Assembly: GCA_965214795.1 (NCBI GenBank)
Contig: OZ243976.1
Span: 4,774,001 to 4,838,000 of the forward strand
From: JAJDXW01 sp965214795
GTDB taxonomy: Bacteria > Pseudomonadota > Gammaproteobacteria > HK1
Direction: 5' to 3'
DNA length: 64,000 nt
The notes under the pieces are model-generated. The model ran no database searches. It was given only the letters and a program-made list of their open reading frames with translations, and was not told the origin of the DNA. Both the position numbers and the translations under genes were made by a program. Shown piece by piece: positions 43,494-51,293 of the stretch (within the stretch, counting starts at the first letter, position 1; each line of letters opens with the position of its first letter).

Positions 43494-43760
43494 GTTTCGT
43501 GTTCCTCGAGTTGCGGGCGGGAGGCGCCCACGGCCGGGCAAGCGGCGGCGAGCGCGGAAATCCGGGCCGGCGATCTTAGCGCCGTGTCGGGGTATTGACT
43601 ATCGTGGTACGCTCGGCCGCGTCCCGGAGCGCACAACCCGACGGCCGGTTCCGGCAACGCGGATGTCGGGCCCGGAAATGTCGGGCCCGGAACAGAGGCG
43701 GTACGAGCAAGGGCGGTGGGGAGCCACCGCGAGGCTCCGCCGCCGGCTGAGGCAAAAACC

Positions 43761-44144
43761 GTGAACGTGCCCGTTCTCGTCCCCGGAATCCTCATCGCGG
43801 CCGTGGGGGCCGCGGTCCACCTGTTCCCCGCGCGGTTCATCGAATTTTCCGAGCGCCTGCTCGCGCACCCGGGCGGGAAGTGGTTTGCGGGCGGGATACG
43901 TCTCGCCCTCGGCGCCCTGCTGCTGGCCGGTTCGGGGGCGGCCGCCCATCCCGCGGCGGTCGCCACGGTCGGCGCCCTGCTGCTGGCCGTGGGCGCCGTC
44001 CTGCTCTTGCTGCCCCGCCCGCGCTTCGACGCGGTCGCCCGCTGGAGCGTCGGACTCTCGCCCGCGATCATACGGCTCTCCGCGGTGGCGGCGCTCGCCC
44101 TCGGTGTCTGGCTTTCCTTCGAAGCGGGCGGGGCTCCCGCCTGA
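43761..44144 (+). CDS. Small integral membrane protein of unknown function
   Basis: 127 residues from GTG 43761. Four hydrophobic segments fill nearly the whole protein (about 3-22, 44-63, 67-84, 100-118), with loops AHPGGKWFAGG and LPRPRFDAVARW. I recognise no family. An upstream in-frame extension (to 43716) gives a polar leader and is less likely. It is convergent with the LLM oxidoreductase gene. Confidence 0.6.
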   Translation: MNVPVLVPGILIAAVGAAVHLFPARFIEFSERLLAHPGGKWFAGGIRLALGALLLAGSGAAAHPAAVATVGALLLAVGAVLLLLPRPRFDAVARWSVGLSPAIIRLSAVAALALGVWLSFEAGGAPA

Positions 44145-44189
44145 TTCAGGCGCAGGCCGGAGCCCAAACCCGAGCCCGTCCCGCTCCGC

Positions 44190-45488
44190 CTAGTCGGCGG
44201 ACTCGCGACTCGCAAGCGGGTCTTCGAGCGGCACCGTGATGTCGGCGTGGATGTGCTGGGTCACCGCCGCGTCGTCCGGAACGCTCGTCTGCACGATGTT
44301 CCGCCCGAGCGGGGCGATGGTCGGGATCCGGTCCTCGGCGAGCGGCGCGAGGGCCGGCTTGCGGGCCATCGCCGCTTCGAGGTACGGCGCGAGCTCCGCC
44401 TGCTTGCGTGCCTCCCGCTCCCCCTCGTGCGCGTGGAATCCCGGCATCACCCGCGACGCGAAGAGCTCGAGCGACGCACAGATGTCCTCGTGCCGGTTGC
44501 GGCCGCCCTGCTGGATGAAGATGACCTGGTCGACTCCCGCCGCTTCGAACTTCGCGAGGTGGCTCGAGAGCTCGTCCGGGGTACCGATGCCGGAACCGGA
44601 CCCCACTTCGGGCAGCCTGTCGCGGGCCGCCTCGAACCGCTCCCAGACATTGGTGCGCCCCGGCCGGTGGTTCCCGAATACGTAGAAGTGGCCGAGGGAG
44701 TAGCCGAAGAAGCGGAAGCCGTCCATCCCGCGGCTCCGGGCCTCCTCCGGATCCTCGTGGCAGGAGAAGCCGGTGACCATCGCGATGTTGGCGTTCACCG
44801 AGTGGCCGATGGGCACGCACTCCTCGGACCGGATGATCTCGTAGTACTCCTTCGCCCACCGCCCCGCGTCCTCCGGGTCGATGAACGCGAACGTGAGCGC
44901 CCCGATCCCGGCCCGCGCGGCCATGTGGATGGTCTCGCGCTTAGAGCACGCGACCCAGAGGGGAGGATGGGGCTTCTGCAGCGGCTTCGGCACCACGTTG
45001 CGGCAGGGCATGGAGAAGTACCGGCCGTCGAACCCCGGATAGGGCACCATCACCATCATGTTGGCGGTCTGCTCGACCGCCTCCTCCCACATCTCCCGCT
45101 TCTCGTCCGGGTTCACCCGGAACCCTTCCAGCTCGGTGCGCGAAGCCGACTCGCCGGTGCCCCAGTCCACCCGGCCGTCCGAGACGATGTCGAGCGTCGC
45201 GATGCGCTCCGCGACTCGGGCCGGGTGGTTGTAGGCGGGGGGAGCGAGCACCACCCCGTGCCCAAGGCGGATGCGGCTCGTGTTGCGAGAGCAGGCGCCG
45301 AGAAACACCTCCGGGGCGGACGAGTGAGCGTACTCCTCGAGGAAGTGGTGCTCGACCTCCCACACGTAGTCGATCCCGATCCGATCGGCCAGCTCGACCT
45401 GCTCGATCGCCTCCGCGAAGAGGCGGCGTTCGGAGCCCTCGGCCCAGGGGCGGGGGAGCTGGTGTTCGTAGAGGAGTCCGAATTTCAT
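44190..45488 (-). CDS. LLM-class flavin-dependent oxidoreductase (luciferase-like)
   Basis: 432 residues of the bacterial luciferase/alkanal monooxygenase TIM-barrel family. It has the N-terminal MKFGLLYEHQLPRPW, VEHHFLEEYAHSSAP, RIRLGHGVVL..NHPARVAERIATLDIVSDGR, and WGTGESASRTELEGF. Such enzymes oxidise substrates with reduced FMN or F420 supplied by a reductase; no reductase is adjacent. The start at ATG 45488 is the canonical opening, and a longer frame to 45719 is rejected. The substrate is unknown; sulfonate, nitrilotriacetate or aldehyde oxidation are family options. Confidence 0.88.
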   Translation of the reverse strand: MKFGLLYEHQLPRPWAEGSERRLFAEAIEQVELADRIGIDYVWEVEHHFLEEYAHSSAPEVFLGACSRNTSRIRLGHGVVLAPPAYNHPARVAERIATLDIVSDGRVDWGTGESASRTELEGFRVNPDEKREMWEEAVEQTANMMVMVPYPGFDGRYFSMPCRNVVPKPLQKPHPPLWVACSKRETIHMAARAGIGALTFAFIDPEDAGRWAKEYYEIIRSEECVPIGHSVNANIAMVTGFSCHEDPEEARSRGMDGFRFFGYSLGHFYVFGNHRPGRTNVWERFEAARDRLPEVGSGSGIGTPDELSSHLAKFEAAGVDQVIFIQQGGRNRHEDICASLELFASRVMPGFHAHEGEREARKQAELAPYLEAAMARKPALAPLAEDRIPTIAPLGRNIVQTSVPDDAAVTQHIHADITVPLEDPLASRESAD

Positions 45489-45550
45489 CGTTTCTCGCGG
45501 TCCCAAGCGGAAGGCGGGGCACGTTACCACAGGGGCCGGGCCGCCGGCCC

Positions 45551-45602
45551 CCGGGTTCGGGACCCGGGCTCGGGACCCGGGTTCGGGACTCGGGTTCGGG
45601 AC
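45551..45602. repeat. Four tandem 13-bp repeats
   Basis: Units of (C/T)CGGG(T/C)TCGGGAC, four in a row, sit upstream of the LLM oxidoreductase start. They form a simple GC-rich microsatellite in the 45489-45822 gap, which also holds one REP-like palindrome and no gene. Confidence 0.8.
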
Positions 45603-45681
45603 TCGGGCAGGGTCATCCCACGCTACGGTTCCGGATGGAAACGAGGGGCCGACCTGCCCGGGACCGGCAGCCCCTCGGCAG

Positions 45682-45712
45682 GTCGGGTCGGCCGCAGGCG
45701 CAACAACCCGAC
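45682..45712. repeat. REP-like palindrome
   Basis: GTCGGGT and ACCCGAC arms enclose a GC-rich loop. The sequence resembles, in reverse orientation, the palindrome at 51153-51179. Such GTCGGGTT...AACCCGAC elements are widely scattered in proteobacterial genomes. Confidence 0.5.
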
Positions 45713-45822
45713 ATCGCACGGAGCACCGACGACTTCACACTGTGCGCTGGTACCTCGAACGGTGGATCTGGGTCTCCTTGCATGGCCCCGGGGCCGCCGC
45801 CCGGGGGTGACGCCGCATCCTG

Positions 45823-46584
45823 TCAGGAAAGGCTTCTCGGCCCCCCGCGGCTCCAGCCGATCCGGCCGATGACCGGGAGCTTGATCGCGGGCGGCCAGAC
45901 GTGCGCTCCGAACACCAGCCCGAGCAGGTTGACCTCGATCCCTTCCGCCGGCCCCACGACGACCCCTGCGAGTCCGTAGAGCGACGCCTGCACCCCGCCT
46001 CCCGGCGAAGTGAAGACGAGCGCGCCATCGGCGTAATCCTTGCCGACCGCGGTGGGCGGCAGGTCGAGGCCGAGCTCCGGCACCGCCCGCCCGAGGAAGG
46101 CGATGAAGGTGTTGGAGTTGGGACCGGGCCAGATGCGGTACCGATCGGCGTAGGGATAGGCGCGGGCGGCCCGGTCGAGGCGTTCGATCAGGTCATCCAC
46201 CCCCTCCCCCCGGAGGTCGGCCAGGAGCTCCGGCGCCCGGCCGAACCACCGGGCGTCGGCGGGGCGACGGTGGATCGTGAGCGAAGTCCCGCCCCAGCGA
46301 AGGCGCCAGCCGATCACCTCGTATACGGTGAACTCGGGCGACCCGCTCGGCTTGACCGCGATCCACGAGTGCACTCCGACGTAGCCGCGCCAGCCCCAGG
46401 CGCGGGCCGCGTATGCCTGCACGACCGCCTCGCGCACCGTCACCGGATCGGGAGCGAGCCCCACCGGCTCGCGGCTTGCGGTGCGCCATTCGGGGGCGGT
46501 CCAGGCGTACCATCCGACGTGCGCCGCGACGGCCCCCGCGAACGCGAGGGAGATTCCGAGCGCCGCCTTCTTCCGGCGGGTCAT
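45823..46584 (-). CDS. DUF3750 domain protein, membrane-anchored
   Basis: 253 residues. After a short basic N-terminus comes one hydrophobic segment (about residues 7-24, ALGISLAFAGAVAAHVGW), so it is probably anchored with the bulk in the periplasm. The body carries the DUF3750 pattern GVHSWIAVKPSG ... VIGWRLRWGG and YRIWPGPNSNTFIA, features suggestive of a papain-like/peptidase-type fold in this family, but no biochemical role is established. The start is ATG 46584, just ahead of the basic-hydrophobic leader. It is downstream of the amidohydrolase on the same strand. Confidence 0.8.
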   Translation of the reverse strand: MTRRKKAALGISLAFAGAVAAHVGWYAWTAPEWRTASREPVGLAPDPVTVREAVVQAYAARAWGWRGYVGVHSWIAVKPSGSPEFTVYEVIGWRLRWGGTSLTIHRRPADARWFGRAPELLADLRGEGVDDLIERLDRAARAYPYADRYRIWPGPNSNTFIAFLGRAVPELGLDLPPTAVGKDYADGALVFTSPGGGVQASLYGLAGVVVGPAEGIEVNLLGLVFGAHVWPPAIKLPVIGRIGWSRGGPRSLS

Positions 46585-46702
46585 GGCGGAGCGAGGCGTC
46601 CTGCCCCGAACCCGCGCCGGGCCGTCGGGTGGGGCGCAAGCGCAGCCGCACCGTACCCGCCGAGGCACCGGCGACCGTCCGGCGGCGGTGGAGCGCCGGC
46701 TG

Positions 46703-47545
46703 TCACCTTTCGGACGGCGCCCAGCCGTAGACCCGCTGCAAGGTGCCGCCCATCAACGCCGCCCGCTCGTCTCCGGTCAGGCAATCGGCCTGGCGAAACG
46801 GCTCCACACCCTGCTCATAGGTCAGCAGGTTGACGGCGCGAGTCCAGTCGGTACCCCACATGCAGCGGTCGATGCCGAAGGCGTCGAAGATGCGGCGGAG
46901 CGGCTCCCGGAGATCGGGGTACGGAAAGGGCTCGTGCGAAAGGGTGCAGGCGCCGGAGACCTTCACGGCGACGTTCGGGTATTGCGCGAGGGCGAGGAGC
47001 CTCGGCAGGTCGGCGAACGGCTCCGGGGGAACGGGCGGCTCGAACGGTTGGCGGAGGCCGAGGTGATCGATGACGAGGACCGTGTCCGGGCGGGCGCGGG
47101 CGAGCCCGCCGGCCTCGTCCAGGAGGCCCCAGCAGAGCAGGTTGACGGGCAGCGAGTGGCGGGCCGCCGCGCTGAGAATGCGCCCGATGCCTGGGTGTCC
47201 GGGATCGATCGAGACGCCGTGCGCCATCATGATCCGGACCGCCACCGCGCCGTCGCGCTCCGCCCATTCCGCGACGGTCTCGGCCACCGCGGGGTCGGTC
47301 GGGTCCACCGGCTTGACGAGCCCGAAGCGGCCGGGGTGCCGGGCGTGCACCTCGATCGCGTAGCTCGCGTCGAAGCGATACATGGAGTAGGGGGACACCA
47401 GCAGGGCTCCGTCCACGCCGACCGCGTCCATCGCGGCGACCATGTCGTCGCCGGTCACCTCCGGGGGGCCGGCGAGGGTTCCCGCCCAGGGCCGGCCCGG
47501 ATGGTCGCGTTCGTAGGCGTGGACCTGAGAGTCGATCGTCAGCAT
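46703..47545 (-). CDS. Amidohydrolase-2 family TIM-barrel hydrolase/decarboxylase
   Basis: 280 residues from ATG 47545. The opening IDSQVHAYERDHPGRPW is the degenerate metal-site start found in the COG3618-type branch (QVH replacing HxH). Later family stretches include VDGALLVSPY, VIDHLGLRQP, NVAVKVSGACTLSH and MWGTDW with the final metal-ligand aspartate. Members hydrolyse lactones or decarboxylate aromatic acids; which applies here is unknown. It is divergent from the isochorismatase-family gene across 360 bases that contain a long inverted repeat. Confidence 0.8.
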   Translation of the reverse strand: MLTIDSQVHAYERDHPGRPWAGTLAGPPEVTGDDMVAAMDAVGVDGALLVSPYSMYRFDASYAIEVHARHPGRFGLVKPVDPTDPAVAETVAEWAERDGAVAVRIMMAHGVSIDPGHPGIGRILSAAARHSLPVNLLCWGLLDEAGGLARARPDTVLVIDHLGLRQPFEPPVPPEPFADLPRLLALAQYPNVAVKVSGACTLSHEPFPYPDLREPLRRIFDAFGIDRCMWGTDWTRAVNLLTYEQGVEPFRQADCLTGDERAALMGGTLQRVYGWAPSER

Positions 47546-47729
47546 GTCCTGCGTCCCCTTCTCCTCGCCCATGCACCCATGAGCGGACCCGAGCGAGTCT
47601 AACCGCAACCGGTCGCCGACCTGCCGCCGCGAACCCCGGTCCGTCCAGGCTCGCGGGCCGGTCCGTGCTCCGCCATCCGGTTACTGATTACGCGCAGCCC
47701 TCATCTGGTTCGCCCTCCCCCGGTGAAAT

Positions 47730-47819
47730 CGGTGAAATCGGGGCCGGAGCGGGATGCCCGGTGCAGGTCCGCAAACCGGATGAGGAGTGCGAAACTCCAC
47801 TCCGACCCCGATTTCACCG
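47730..47819. repeat. Long imperfect inverted repeat in a divergent intergenic region
   Basis: Arms of 23 bases (47730-47752 and 47797-47819) match with two mismatches around a 44-base loop. The core is CGGTGAAATCGGGG, and the left arm is preceded by one further partial GGTGAAATC unit at 47722-47730. It lies about 85 bases before the isochorismatase-family start. It could be a stable RNA hairpin, a pair of operator sites or the ends of a small element. Confidence 0.65.
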
Positions 47820-47905
47820 TGACGGGGCGGGAACATGGGGTTCGTACGTACTCGGGTTTGGTTATGATGGAGGCCATAGTGTCACTCGTTGCGAGGAGCT
47901 CGGTC

Positions 47906-48541
47906 ATGCCGGACGTGTACGAAGAACGCAGCTACGCCCAGGTGCCCATCGGATTCGGCCGGAAACCCGGGATCGTGGTGGTCGACTACCAGGTGGGGTT
48001 CACCGATCCGCAGTACGCGCTCGGCGGCGCGCCCCTCGTCCTGCGCGGGGTGGAGAACACGCAGCGCCTGCTCGAGAAGGCGCGCAAGTGCGGCGTCCCC
48101 GTCGCCAACTGCTACACGGCCTACCACAATGAGGACGAGATGCCCTACTGGAAGGTCCGGGCGGTGCGCGAGACGTTCATCCACGGCCATCCCTGCACCG
48201 AGCTCGACCCTCGCATCCATGATCCGGACCACGACATCCGGATCTGCAAGAGCGCGGGCTCCATCTTCTTCGATACCACCGTCGCGTCGTACTTCGTCAA
48301 GCAGCGCGTGGACACCGTGATCGTCACCGGCTGCGTGACGAGCGGATGCGTCCGCGCCACGGTGAACGACAGCTTCAGCCACCGGTTTCGCACCATCGTT
48401 CCCGAGGATTGCGTGGGCGACCACGACGAAGGACCGCACCGGGACAACCTGCGCGACATGTCCCGGCGCTACGCCGACATTACCGACGCCGATGCGTGCA
48501 TCGAGTACATCGAGGACTGGCGCCGCCGCAACGCCGCCTGA
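47906..48541 (+). CDS. Isochorismatase-family hydrolase (N-carbamoylsarcosine amidase-like)
   Basis: 211 residues with the cysteine-hydrolase triad: Asp27 (VVVDYQVGF), Lys115 (ICKSAGSIFF) and Cys148 (GCVTSGCVRAT). Length and the SGCVRATVNDSF region resemble N-carbamoylsarcosine/maleamate amidohydrolases more than true isochorismatase. ATG 47906 is chosen because GAGGAG precedes it by eight bases; longer in-frame starts lack this. It is cytosolic. A ureide or N-heterocycle breakdown role would fit the M20 amidase at 2.5-3.8 kb, but the genes are not linked. Confidence 0.85.
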   Translation: MPDVYEERSYAQVPIGFGRKPGIVVVDYQVGFTDPQYALGGAPLVLRGVENTQRLLEKARKCGVPVANCYTAYHNEDEMPYWKVRAVRETFIHGHPCTELDPRIHDPDHDIRICKSAGSIFFDTTVASYFVKQRVDTVIVTGCVTSGCVRATVNDSFSHRFRTIVPEDCVGDHDEGPHRDNLRDMSRRYADITDADACIEYIEDWRRRNAA

Positions 48542-48660
48542 CCCGGTGCCGTCACGGGCTCTTCCCGCATGCCGGGAACGCCGGCGAAACGGGCCTCGTG
48601 CCAAGTGAACTCCGCGGCGCGAAGGAGTCCGGCCAACGAGCTCCAGGACTGGCATCCATG

Positions 48661-48698
48661 ATTTGACGGTCGATCCGGCATTTGACGGTCGATCCGGC
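48661..48698. repeat. Two exact tandem copies of a 19-bp unit
   Basis: ATTTGACGGTCGATCCGGC is repeated head to tail. It lies in the gene-free stretch 48542-48919, downstream of both flanking genes, so an operator role is less likely than a replication slip or an element junction. I see nothing else in that gap. Confidence 0.85.
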
Positions 48699-48919
48699 TG
48701 CGGATGTCGAGCCCGCGCCGCGCGCTGCGATGTCAGGTGACGCCTGCGGTCAACCCGGCCTGCCAAGGAGTCGGCGGTTCCGGGCAGGTCGGATGAACGA
48801 AGCGCAATCCGAGGCCTCAGGGTCGGTGCGAAGTCTCTCGAGTGTTGGAATTCAAGCCCTTTCCAGTTCAGGCCACGCGCCCGAACGGCCCGGTGCCAAT
48901 GCCGGCGCCGGGGTCACCG

Positions 48920-49501
48920 TCATGCCTGCCATTGCCGGAACTCGACACGAAGGTGGGCCACAAAACGCCGGAGCGAACGGTCCACTTGCGTGGCGCGCTC
49001 AAGGTCCATCCGTTTCACGATTTCCTCTGCGAACTCGATTCCCCCGAGATTGGGCGTGATCCCGGCAGCGTGGATTGCCTCGATCAGGCGTAGTTTGTAG
49101 AGATCACGGTCACACTTCAGATCCGGCGCATCACAACCCCGCCCGAACACGTCCTTGAACGCGGCGCCGTCCAGCAATAGCCAGCGTTCGACGTGCGGAT
49201 CGGGAACGGCGAAAATCATGGACGCGGGCGCGTCAGGCTTGGAGATCTGTTTCACGCGCTCGTTCAGCCCGCCGCAGTTGGCGTCGGTAGCGACGATGAT
49301 CAGATCGGGCGGGTGACCGCCTTGCCCCTTCAGATCCCGCAGGTAGGCATCAAGCTCCCGAACGACCCGTGCATGACCCCGTACCGCACTTCGCCAGTCG
49401 AGCTGCACACCGACCCCGCACTCACCGGCAACGCGCCGTACCAGGGCTCCAACCACCTGCTGGTGGGCGTAGTCTTCGACGAACAGCGCGATCTCACACA
49501 T
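48920..49501 (-). CDS. TOPRIM-like (DUF4276/RloB-type) protein, partner of AAA ATPase
   Basis: 193 residues. The N-terminus IALFVED puts a glutamate at residue 9, and a second acidic site follows at LIIVATDANCGG (Asp73), the spacing of TOPRIM nuclease domains. VPDPHVERWLLLD matches the helix conserved in DUF4276/RloB proteins. It overlaps the upstream ATPase gene by eight bases, so the two are translated together. In OLD, Gabija-like, PARIS and related systems an ABC-type ATPase is paired with such a nuclease to abort phage infection; that role here is inference from pairing and fold. Confidence 0.72.
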   Translation of the reverse strand: MCEIALFVEDYAHQQVVGALVRRVAGECGVGVQLDWRSAVRGHARVVRELDAYLRDLKGQGGHPPDLIIVATDANCGGLNERVKQISKPDAPASMIFAVPDPHVERWLLLDGAAFKDVFGRGCDAPDLKCDRDLYKLRLIEAIHAAGITPNLGGIEFAEEIVKRMDLERATQVDRSLRRFVAHLRVEFRQWQA

Positions 49502-50804
49502 CGAAGTCCCCTCTCAGAATGCGTTCCGAGACAGGGAGCCTTTCCTGTTGCTCGTCGAGGGCGCGGCCGATGTCTTGTCGGCGCGCGAGCGTTCCCCAGG
49601 TGGAGAAGGGATCGATCCGGGTCCGGCGTTCGACCTGCTGCACCACGAACAGAGAGTCGTCGGGCAACAGATCCGGCAGGATCGGTGAATGGGTCGTGAC
49701 GATGTACTGGGTCGGCCCGATCTTCGCGCGGGTCTTCAGCAGTTCCGCGATCAACCGGATTCGGCGCGGGTGGACACCGTTTTCCGGCTCCTCGAAACCC
49801 ACCAGCGAAGGAGGCTCATCGGCACCGGTCAACGCGAGAAGCCCCAACATCCGGAGCGTTCCCTCGGACAACACTCGCGCGGGGATGGCGACGCCGTTTT
49901 CCTTGAGACGAAGCTCGACCTCGCCGAGATCGCTCAGATCCATCTCGATACCGTCCACGTTCGGCATGATGGTGCACAGCGCCTTCTCCACCGCATCGAA
50001 CTGCCGGGGTTCGAGCGCCCTGAGCGTGTTGAGGAACGCGGCAAGCTCCTCGCCCATCAGCCCGATGTGGCGTACTTCCTTGATCGGATTGGCCACTCGC
50101 ATCCGTTCGCGTGGCTCGAAATAGAAGAACAACCAACTCTCCAGCTCGCGCCTTGCCGCCACGAGATGCGGATAGTGCGGCGGATAGTGGGGCATGGAGA
50201 GAATCGTGTGGTCGAGATAGCGGTCGTAATAGGTGGGATGTGCCTGCCCTTCGAGCCGCAGATGGATTTTCTCGCCGTTGCGTTCCACGAAGGGCTGGCG
50301 CCTTCCCGTCGGTTCGCCCTTGGAGTTCAGAGCGGCGAGATATTCGTCTGTCGTACGCAGAATGCCCGACCGGGGCAGCATCTCGATTTCAATGCGATAC
50401 CGCAGGTCGCGTTCACGGATTCGGGCAGGACGGTCGGCCACGTCTTCGGATCGATCCCCACCACTCGGGCGACGCATTTCCGATATCTGCCGATTGACGG
50501 CCTGGACGACCGCGTCCGAGAGGTGCAGGTCGGCTTCGATGGAGAAGGTCAGACGTTCCTCTTCGATCAGACCCTTGAGTCCCTTTTCTCCTAAGGTGAA
50601 GGATTCGAGCGGCTTGCCCCGACAGGGAGGCTCGAAGGCTTCCTTCAGCGTTCGGCTCGTCCCCAGCTTCGAAAGGAGCTGGAGCGCATCGAGGAAATTG
50701 CTCTTTCCGGCCGCGTTCGCCCCGAACAGCAGGGTGAGCGGCGAGAGTCGAACCTCGGTGTCGCACAGGGACTTGTAGCCCTTGACCTGCACTCGCTTCA
50801 GCAT
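49494..50804 (-). CDS. AAA/ABC-type ATPase of putative anti-phage module (RloA/OLD-like)
   Basis: 436 residues. Walker A is FGANAAGKSN (about residues 27-36). The ABC-type signature VLSEGTLRMLGLL, Walker B-like VGFEEPENGVHP and switch histidine VTTHSP lie in the last third. Between them is an insertion of about 200 residues, as in SMC/OLD-like AAA_21 proteins. It starts MLKRVQVKGYKSL, the usual first strand. It is co-translated with the TOPRIM-like gene and positioned at the 3' side of tRNA-Arg, a classic island site. ATPase activity is near certain from motifs; the defence role is inferred. Confidence 0.82.
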   Translation of the reverse strand: MLKRVQVKGYKSLCDTEVRLSPLTLLFGANAAGKSNFLDALQLLSKLGTSRTLKEAFEPPCRGKPLESFTLGEKGLKGLIEEERLTFSIEADLHLSDAVVQAVNRQISEMRRPSGGDRSEDVADRPARIRERDLRYRIEIEMLPRSGILRTTDEYLAALNSKGEPTGRRQPFVERNGEKIHLRLEGQAHPTYYDRYLDHTILSMPHYPPHYPHLVAARRELESWLFFYFEPRERMRVANPIKEVRHIGLMGEELAAFLNTLRALEPRQFDAVEKALCTIMPNVDGIEMDLSDLGEVELRLKENGVAIPARVLSEGTLRMLGLLALTGADEPPSLVGFEEPENGVHPRRIRLIAELLKTRAKIGPTQYIVTTHSPILPDLLPDDSLFVVQQVERRTRIDPFSTWGTLARRQDIGRALDEQQERLPVSERILRGDFDV

Positions 50805-50859
50805 GTTGGTGCTCCCGTGTCTCCGGTCAGAACGGCGCGATATCGTGAGCCGTTCGGCG

Positions 50860-50905
50860 GTCGACCACGAGGGGCACCGCCCGTTCCCGAGCCGCCGGGG
50901 AGTAT
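50860..50905 (-). pseudogene. Remnant of IS3-family orfA next to tRNA-Arg
   Basis: About 45 bases align with the first codons of the orfA at 40193-40516. The reading here is YSPAARERAVPLV against YSPELRERAVRLV there. It lies ten bases beyond the CCA end of tRNA-Arg and shows that a related element once inserted at the tRNA-island junction. Confidence 0.6.
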
Positions 50906-50915
50906 CCTGCCTGTA

Positions 50916-50993
50916 TGGCGCGCCCGGAGAGATTCGAACTCCCGACCGCCTGGTTCGTAGCCAGGTACTCTATCCAGACTGAGCTACGGGCGC
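50916..50993 (-). tRNA. tRNA-Arg (anticodon ACG)
   Basis: A minus-strand cloverleaf. The acceptor arm GCGCCCG/CGGGCGC is followed by a discriminator G and an encoded CCA. The anticodon stem CCTGG/CCAGG has loop CTACGAA, giving anticodon ACG. The T arm contains GTTCGAATC. The first anticodon base should be deaminated to inosine to read CGU, CGC and CGA. Its 3' end faces the ATPase/TOPRIM module. Confidence 0.95.
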
Positions 50994-51152
50994 GCGGCGA
51001 AGGGTGCGAAGTATCCGGCCCGGACGGTGCGGCTGTCAACCGCTGCCGCCGGGCGGGCGGGCGGGAGGGGGGAGGTGATTTCACGCTACGGTTCAGGCTC
51101 CGGGTGGGCCGGGTTCGCACGGCGGGGTCCGACAGCAACACCTTGATGCGAT

Positions 51153-51179
51153 GTCGGGTTGCGCCTCGGCCAACCCGAC
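51153..51179. repeat. REP-like palindrome
   Basis: Nine-base arms GTCGGGTTG and CAACCCGAC are separated by nine bases. The whole resembles the inverted copy at 45682-45712. It lies upstream of the quinone oxidoreductase gene. Confidence 0.6.
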
Positions 51180-51293
51180 CTTCGGCGTGAAGAGGCCGCG
51201 GGCGGACGGACGAGCGGCGGCGCGGCGGCATTTCCGGGTGGGGCGCATTCGGGGCTAGACTTCCGCCAAGTTCCGAGCGAGAGGAAGACGACG

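Noticed and set aside
48564..48580. TTCCCG...CGGGAA hairpin after the isochorismatase-family gene as a terminator.
   Set aside because: Only a six-base stem and no following T run, so not enough to call an intrinsic terminator.
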